Assembly (NCBI RefSeq): GCF_043290135.1
Contig: NC_134704.1
Coordinates: 23,589,501-23,653,500, forward strand
DNA: 64,000 nt
From: Rhipicephalus microplus
Taxonomy: Eukaryota > Arthropoda > Arachnida > Ixodida > Ixodidae
Direction of reading: 5' to 3'
Of this stretch, positions 57,850 through 64,000 are shown in pieces. The position numbers and the translations under genes were made by a program. Positions within the stretch are counted from its first letter, which is position 1. Every line of letters begins with the position of its first letter. A model generated the notes under the pieces. The model was not told the origin of the DNA and made no database searches. It saw only the letters and a list, made by a program, of their open reading frames with translations.

Positions 57850-58735
57850 GATGCGAAGCAACTCTTTGACTAGCCTGTGTAACGCTGTCCCTCCGTCCGC
57901 ACCACTCCCCTCGCCGCAGGCGTTGGAGCGTTGCCAAGTAGCTCGCGCCCTCCTAACAGTGCGCGGTGACGCCTCTCTCCCTCGCCTGCCGCGCGCTCGC
58001 CGCGTGCCAGCTCTCTCTAGCTTCACCCTCTCCACCACTCGCAACGCTCGAGCCCATTCCTCACGTGGGCATAAGTGTGTAGTGTGTCATGAGCGCTGTA
58101 GTGTGTCATATATGCTACCTTTAGGTAGCATATACAGTAACTTTAGTGGGCATCATCTCACCCGCACCACCTCTCTCGATTTGTCGGCGAGAAGAAGCCG
58201 CGAGATGTCGGCGCCGCGAGAGTAGCGTCGACGGGCGGTATGCCGTCGCGGCATGCTTTCCGCTAGTGTGTGCGTACCTTCCCCAGCTGTCGCCGGCGTT
58301 GCTAGGGTTAGCGAAGCCAATTACGTTCGCGAGTGGCAACGTCAACACCGACAAGGCGCGAGTCGGCGAAGCCGAACGCAAGCGTCGGCAGTGGAAGACC
58401 AGCGACACCGACGAGGTGCCAGTCAAGAACACCGATCGCGTTCCAGAATACAGACGACGCGTGGGTAACACCGACAACGCGCGAGCCAAGAAAGCCGTGC
58501 GCAAGCGTCTTCAACACGTCCCGGCTCCCTTGTGTTTGCGTTTCAAACAAACGTTCATTCGAGTAAGCGCTACACCGAGTTTCGCTTCAAACCGTTCTTC
58601 CAGCGACGCCCGTTTCAACCGTGTCAACGCCGTGCGCACCGCTGCTGCTTCGCATCCCATCAGGGTTTCCTTCGGGCAGATCGACCATGGTTTTTTTTTC
58701 TTCCCCTTGGTCCATGATATAAATACAATATAAAC
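57850..58735 (+). other. GC-rich segment with a basic, repetitive open frame
   Basis: A long + frame reads in the style A-R-V-G-E-A-E-R-K-R-R-Q-W-K, with N-T-D-K/N-A-R and T-D-R-V-P repeats. It is reminiscent of the Arg/Ala/Glu repeat frames seen near tick repeats. I do not recognise a protein family and do not call a gene. Confidence 0.35.
58109..58134. repeat. Perfect 12-bp palindrome
   Basis: tatatgctacct, TT, aggtagcatata. A related imperfect palindrome lies at 63283-63332. Confidence 0.85.
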
Positions 58736-59569
58736 ATCATACAAACCACCGTTCGAGCACAATTGAACAATTAGTCTCCATCTTCTTGGATTGTCTGTAT
58801 CTTTTCTTAATTGTAACACGTGGGAGGTATGGAAGACGTCGCCTTGGACACAAGACTTTATGCATGGATAGACCGGTAAGTTTTATGATCCGATCGAGTG
58901 AAACGTACTGCGGTGTGCTGCCTGAAAGCCTGACCTTCGGAAGGACAGGCTGTCCGTGTTGTTGGTTTTGCTTTATCACTGCATGTTGATTAAAGGAAAA
59001 TTAGACACGAACGTACAATAAGGCCATACCTTGCTGGTGTGTTTCTAGTCACATAGATATTTTTAGAAAAGTCACTCTAAATTTACACGCAGGAAGACAA
59101 TGTAACCACAGATCGAGAAGATTCCACCAAGAAGAGCGGAGACAGCAAAATTACACTTGTTCGTTTTCTATTGGTATAATATCGGTGGCAGTGCCAGTTC
59201 TGTCGCTAACATTTAGCGCAGTGGTGAGTTATTAGTTCGTCTAATTAAGTGTAGGAATGAGGAAGTAAAGAGCACTTTTCACGAGCTCCTGCACTTGGTG
59301 CAGAACGTTTGAGTGATCACCAATATAGGCTACCTTTGCACCGTTTTTGTGCGCATCGACAACAGCCAAATATCTGTGGACACTATTCTTTCAAGTGCCC
59401 GAGAGAAGACATTGCAACAGAAGGCGACAAAAGCACTGTTGAAATTCCTACGCGACACGGACTTGAACAAGCGGCTGTAACAGCAATGTCACACACCACG
59501 AAAAACAAGACTGGACTATGACAGAGTGTGCGCGCGTGTGTGGCTTACTGTGCCGTTTTTATCTCTCTT

Positions 59570-59645
59570 CCCTCTCTCCTCTCTATCTTTCATCTACCCC
59601 ATCCTCCTCCCATGCGCAGGGTAGCAAACCGGCTGCCTATAGACG
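59570..59645 (+). mobile_element. 3' tail of a non-LTR retrotransposon
   Basis: Contains catcctcctcccatgcgcag, ggtagcaaaccggc and cctatagacgg, matching the tail at 5340 and 27667 but truncated after this point. Confidence 0.7.
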
Positions 59646-61284
59646 GCTTCGATGTTTGTAAACAAACTGGCTCGCGCCGAACGGCCTACCCCGGTAGACT
59701 TCCGGTGCGGCATTTCCGGCAATGCTTTTTCGATGGTTCCGGCGGTGTGTTCGTGGTGTGTTTGGGATCGCTGCTCTATTATTTATGACGCATTCTTTAG
59801 GATGTGTTTGGAGCAACATCAAGCGGCTACAGGAAGGGGCTCGACGTAGCACACGGCATAGCACAGGCGCGGCCACTGCTGCAGGTAACGCGGCTCGCGT
59901 GGCCTACGGACGCCGTGAAAAATATCCTTCGTGGCCTTCCGATAAGTGCGGCCCCCTGCTCCGTTTCACCTCTGATAGTGGTCGTGCCTGTACAAACAGA
60001 AAGATACATAAATTCCAGGACACGTTTGTCAGCGAACTTAATTGGGCCAGTTGGTTGTGCATGTGGACGATGTGGATGCGCTTTCGAGACGCGGACCGAG
60101 AATGGACAGCGCACACCTGTCTCTTCCCTGTCCACATTTCAAAGCGCACCCACATCATCGATGTGCAGGCGAAAAGTGAAGTTGTTCAACTCAGATTTTC
60201 GACTAGAACTGAAAACCTTCCTCCTGTTGAACGCCGAACACATTTGTATTTTCTTCTAAGCACACAACTTTAGGATAAAACGATTATTTCTGCGCCTGTG
60301 TCACACCGGACACTTATTAAAGAGATCAGCGGCGATCGAAATCGCTCGCGATGCGAAGTGTTCGTGCGAGTGAGAAATTATAAAATTTACTGATGTGATG
60401 ACTGCAGCTGCAGGGTCACGTGAAATTTTATGTTTTACTCACGTGTAAGCTACTCCTGACCCACACTTTCAAGTTGAACATACCTAAACCGGCAGTTCAT
60501 GTTCACACGCAAAAGATAAATGAGCTTGAATGAGGCGATGCTCATTAGCGGCAGGAAAACAGACGATGAGTCATTTGCTCGCACATATGAGAGCCCACTC
60601 GCCGACGTCACTTAAAAAAAAAAAAATGAAATGCAACGACAACAAAACGTGGACACCTTGACGTACATTGTGCGGCGATTAATATTAAGCGCGTCTACTT
60701 TGTGCCCCATGTTGTTTTGAACAGTACTCATCATTTATATAGCTCAAGCTATAAAATAAACACCTTTGCGATGGATTTTCAGTGTTAGCTTCTACGTTTT
60801 GCTACCCATTTCCCGCGTCACTACACTTATCTGCCACGGGAGGAAGACGACAGTGACTGATGTGTTCCCGGTAACGGGGGCCTTCGACTAGTCTAACGTT
60901 TTAGTATCGCTTCTGTGCCATTAGTCTGCGCTGAGCTTTACATTGCTATCAAATAGGCAGAACTAACCTACGCGCTCTTGGTGGGAATCCAGTTCTCTCA
61001 CGTAATCGCTGCAATGTAGGCACTCTTTATATCGTCATCGGTCAGAAGACATAGCGTTTTGACAAGCATATAAAATTAATTCAGGCATGTAGACTGCATC
61101 CTGGCTTGACACTGCTGTGCTCGAGTTGCCAGCGCTTCATCAAAATAATTTTATCTGCATAAAACACCGGAACACAAGCAGCCGCGGCCAGCAACAAACG
61201 CTAAAACCACGCAAAAACAAGCTAAACCAGAAGTTTTCAGGGGTGGTTTCCCGGTGAACGCACAGCGTTGCCAGAGACTGGCAG

Positions 61285-61355
61285 GCTCTGGCGAAACCGT
61301 CTATAGGCCGGTTAACCTCGCTGCCGTTTTTTTTTTCCCCCTCCAATTTTCCTTC
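61285..61355 (+). mobile_element. 3' tail fragment of a non-LTR retrotransposon
   Basis: Contains gtctataggccggttaacct and cgctgccg, followed by a T-run. It lies directly before the SINE at 61362. Confidence 0.6.
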
Positions 61356-61361
61356 CTTCCT

Positions 61362-61607
61362 GCCCCGCCGTGGTGGTCTATTGGCTAAGGTACTCGGCCA
61401 CTGACCCGCAGGTCGCGGGGTCGAATCCCGGCTGTGGCGGCTGCATCTTCGATGGAGGCGAAAATGCTGTAAGCCTGTGCGCTCAGATTTGGGTGCACGT
61501 TAAGGAGCCCCAGGTGGTCGAAATTGCCGGAACCATTCACTACGGCGTCTCTTATAATCATATGGTGGTTTTGGGACGTTAAGCCCCAAATATTAATTAA
61601 TTAATTA
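61362..61607 (+). mobile_element. Full-length tRNA-derived SINE
   Basis: Starts gccccgccgtggtgg, with A-box region ttggctaagg and B box gggtcgaatccc, complete body, and tail (ATTA)n instead of the usual (ATCA)n. Inserted next to a non-LTR tail. Confidence 0.93.
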
Positions 61608-61852
61608 GCTTTGCACCCTCATAAGGATCGCGCAAATGGTGCAAAATTTATTGTTTGCAAGACAAACAATTTGTGGGTGTCCACCTGTACACCACGAATG
61701 ATATTCTTGTCTGCTTACTAGCATCCGGCCGGGAAAACAGAAGGCGTATGGATGACTATCCTTCTACCGCATGTACGTTAGAGGTCAGGGCTGAAGAAAC
61801 CCCGAGGCGGAGCTCCACCTTAAGTCGTTCTATCTCAATAGGTAACGAACAG

Positions 61853-62957
61853 GGGTGTGCGACTATTCGAAAATGTAGAATAACGTACGGAATGGTGTTC
61901 TGTTCGATTGGATATTTCAATCGAATGGAGTGTGTTATAAATACCAATATTTTTTTTCTAATGTTCCAATAGTGAGCACCGACGAGAAAACCCCGATGTT
62001 GCGAAATGTTGGAACAGCGAGGGGTCACTTTTACCAGATTAAGGTGGCCAGTCAGGCTTGCTGGTACATAGATATGGCAGGCTACATCGCAAAAGAAAAA
62101 TACACAGTCCATGTACTGAAGGAACATCAACGACGAGATGATGGTGACAACACTTGTTGTTTCGGTTTTTTCCGTCCATTGTGAACTTTTTGCGCTGTAG
62201 TGTGTCATTTTTACCAGTTTTGACAATCGAATCACCAAGATGCATGTGGCCCCTGCTCATAAGGGACTATATTGATCAATGAATCAAGGTGTTCACGCCT
62301 AAAACTAGCGTTGCTGAAGTGAGTGTCTCGTCATCCACTATCACCGTAGTGAGATTGGTCATGGGACGGTGGGCAGTACGACTTCATTCAAACACATACG
62401 TGCAATTTTTGTACGCTTTTACACGATTCAACAACAGACGCAAGTGTCGTGCCGATTGATGTCAGTTTTCTTGCAGATGCAGTATTCAACAAGGATTCGC
62501 ATTTACCTGCATGCCGGACCATGATGCGAAAACTTTGCTTCTTTAAACGTTCAGCTGCATGTGCGGTTTTGGGTACAACACTGAGTACAATTCTCATGCC
62601 TCAGTTTCATTTAGACTGGTGAAAAAGTGCCACCTTCAATACCTCAGTCACGGCTGTATTCCCGCGTATGTTTACAAAACATTTCTAATTATCTAGTCAC
62701 TCATGCATATCTGCTTATACCTCGGTTCACATGTACATAGCAGTAATAGTTTTTGTCGGTTAGAGGTCACCGTAATGTTTCTTCTGTAAAGTTTGTTAGC
62801 GTGTTTTGAAATTCTAGAGATGTTCTGAAAACGATGGTAATATTATCCAAAATGTATTCGAATGGTATGCAGATTCGTTTCTGCATTTGATTAGGTGTCA
62901 CTGCTATTTAATTCGTACTCGATTTGGTTCTAAAATTTGCTGTTCGCACACGCCTAG
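61853..62957. repeat. AT-rich repeat with short terminal inverted repeats
   Basis: Left end aggggtgtgcgac is the inverse of right end ttcgcacacgcct. The first part resembles 12345-12610. No transposase is seen, and no clear target-site duplication. Confidence 0.45.
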
Positions 62958-63282
62958 CAATATGGTACATTCATTGCAGCTCCGTGGCTACACCGGCTCG
63001 CTGCTGAGGTCGTGCGATCGATTGATGTCGCTATATGCTAGCTATGATGACAGAGTGTAAAAACGTTGACGCATTTAATTTTGGCGAAGGAGTACGGAAA
63101 CAAAGAACTTTAACATCTTGTATTTTGTTTTTGGCTTTCTGTTCCAATTCGCAGCTGTTGGCTTCCTTATCAATGCAGGAAGCCTTATGGAGCACGGGAC
63201 AGTTACTTATTTGGAGACGTTTACATGACGTCCGGTCAAAATTTCGGCCTGAGAGAACATTTAGAAAGGCTACACTATAGAG

Positions 63283-63332
63283 TTACCGTATATGCTACCT
63301 TTGGGTCCCGAAGGGAGCATGTAAACTCTAGG
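63283..63332. repeat. Imperfect palindrome related to 58109-58134
   Basis: Contains gagttaccgtatatgctacc and its imperfect inverse gggagcatgtaaactc. It is probably the end of a shared tick repeat. Confidence 0.6.
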
Positions 63333-63905
63333 CGTAGCCATGGGCGCGGCAGAGGCTTCCAAAGGGGCCCCAAAAGGGCAGGGGAGTTTGTTCATTATAC
63401 TTCTTAATAATGTTGTTTGTTATACCCGATATTCGTTGTAACGGAGAGAAAAAATTAGATAGGCAATCCGGCTTGCGCAAAATTGTCGTTCTCGACGCTG
63501 ATCTAATCTTCCTTGCACAGCTGTAACCGAAATGTTTCAATTACATGTGCATATGTATGATACACGCTATACACTTTACGTTTTCGCACGTTTTCGCGAA
63601 GTTTTTTTTTACTTTTACATTTTTACTTTTACTCTTTATCTTAGGTCGTGTCCCTGTGTTACATCGACACATACAAACGCGCGCACGAACAAACATGGCT
63701 AAACCTCTCCCTTACCCCCCACCTACCCCCTATTCAGAAAATTTCTGACTACGCAGCTGGCAACAACGTTCCTCCTGCGGCCACTGTGTACAGCTCTGAA
63801 TATCTCTCGACACAAACATAAGTTCGTCTACGGTGCCGTTTTGCATGCGGTCAGACAACAAACAGGTAACCGAAATCGTCGTGTTGCTGCGCTTGCCTTT
63901 CTGCA

Positions 63906-63940
63906 ACTTTGGGACGTTAAACATCACATATCAATCAATG
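63906..63940 (+). mobile_element. SINE 3' end fragment
   Basis: Contains tttgggacgttaaac and atcacatatcaatcaatg, the last 35 bases of the SINE consensus only. Confidence 0.85.
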
Positions 63941-64000
63941 GCTTTCTGCAAAGCTGGACAAGTGGCGCCATCATTCGTCGCATCTCGAGCTTCCAAAATC

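Noticed and set aside
59722..60273. 183-residue and 151-residue + frames considered as a THAP-like or transposase gene
   Set aside because: Cys and His positions do not match a zinc-finger pattern and the two frames overlap. No family assigned.

Overview
This window looks like nuclear DNA from a hard tick (Ixodida, Rhipicephalus-like). The reasons are many tRNA-derived SINEs resembling the Ruka-type elements described in Rhipicephalus (recognised from memory), several tick-type non-LTR retrotransposon 3' ends, long microsatellites, and one animal gene spread over long introns. I see no prokaryotic genes, operons, CRISPR arrays or viral genomes.

The one gene I can reconstruct is diacylglycerol kinase theta (type V DGK, DGKQ), on the + strand from about 15570 to 54056. 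I placed 18 shared coding exons and two alternative last exons by hand, using reading frame, splice sites and family knowledge. All exon phases agree and give 841 shared codons. The order is: second half of C1 domain 1, C1 domain 2, C1 domain 3, a Ser/Asp-rich linker, two Ras-associating-like modules, the DAGK catalytic domain with the GGDGT loop, the DAGK accessory domain, and a basic C-terminal tail. The N-terminus and first half of C1 domain 1 were not found and probably lie upstream of position 1.

The tail is encoded by one of two homologous terminal exons, 42025-42114 or 53922-54056. They lie 11.8 kb apart, both enter in phase 0, both begin A-T-M-L and both carry R-R-N-T-E-P, but they end with different sequences and stops. 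Alternative C-termini with a shared basophilic-kinase/14-3-3-like site is the most interesting gene-level observation.

Layout: 1-15569 is upstream sequence with SINEs and microsatellites and no exon that I can support. 15570-38781 is the body of DGKQ. Its introns hold a Ty3/gypsy remnant (26660-26960), three non-LTR retrotransposon C-terminal fragments, an RTE-like fragment (33560-34310) that ends about 20 bp before the catalytic exon, and several foldback or inverted-repeat elements. 38782-54056 is the long intron around the two terminal exons and includes a GC-rich tract near 42000-43150 and a MITE at 48859-49079. 54057-64000 is downstream sequence with more SINEs and repeats. Open reading frames outside DGKQ are almost all short, low-complexity or transposon-derived. 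Three orphan exon-like segments are reported only as candidates.
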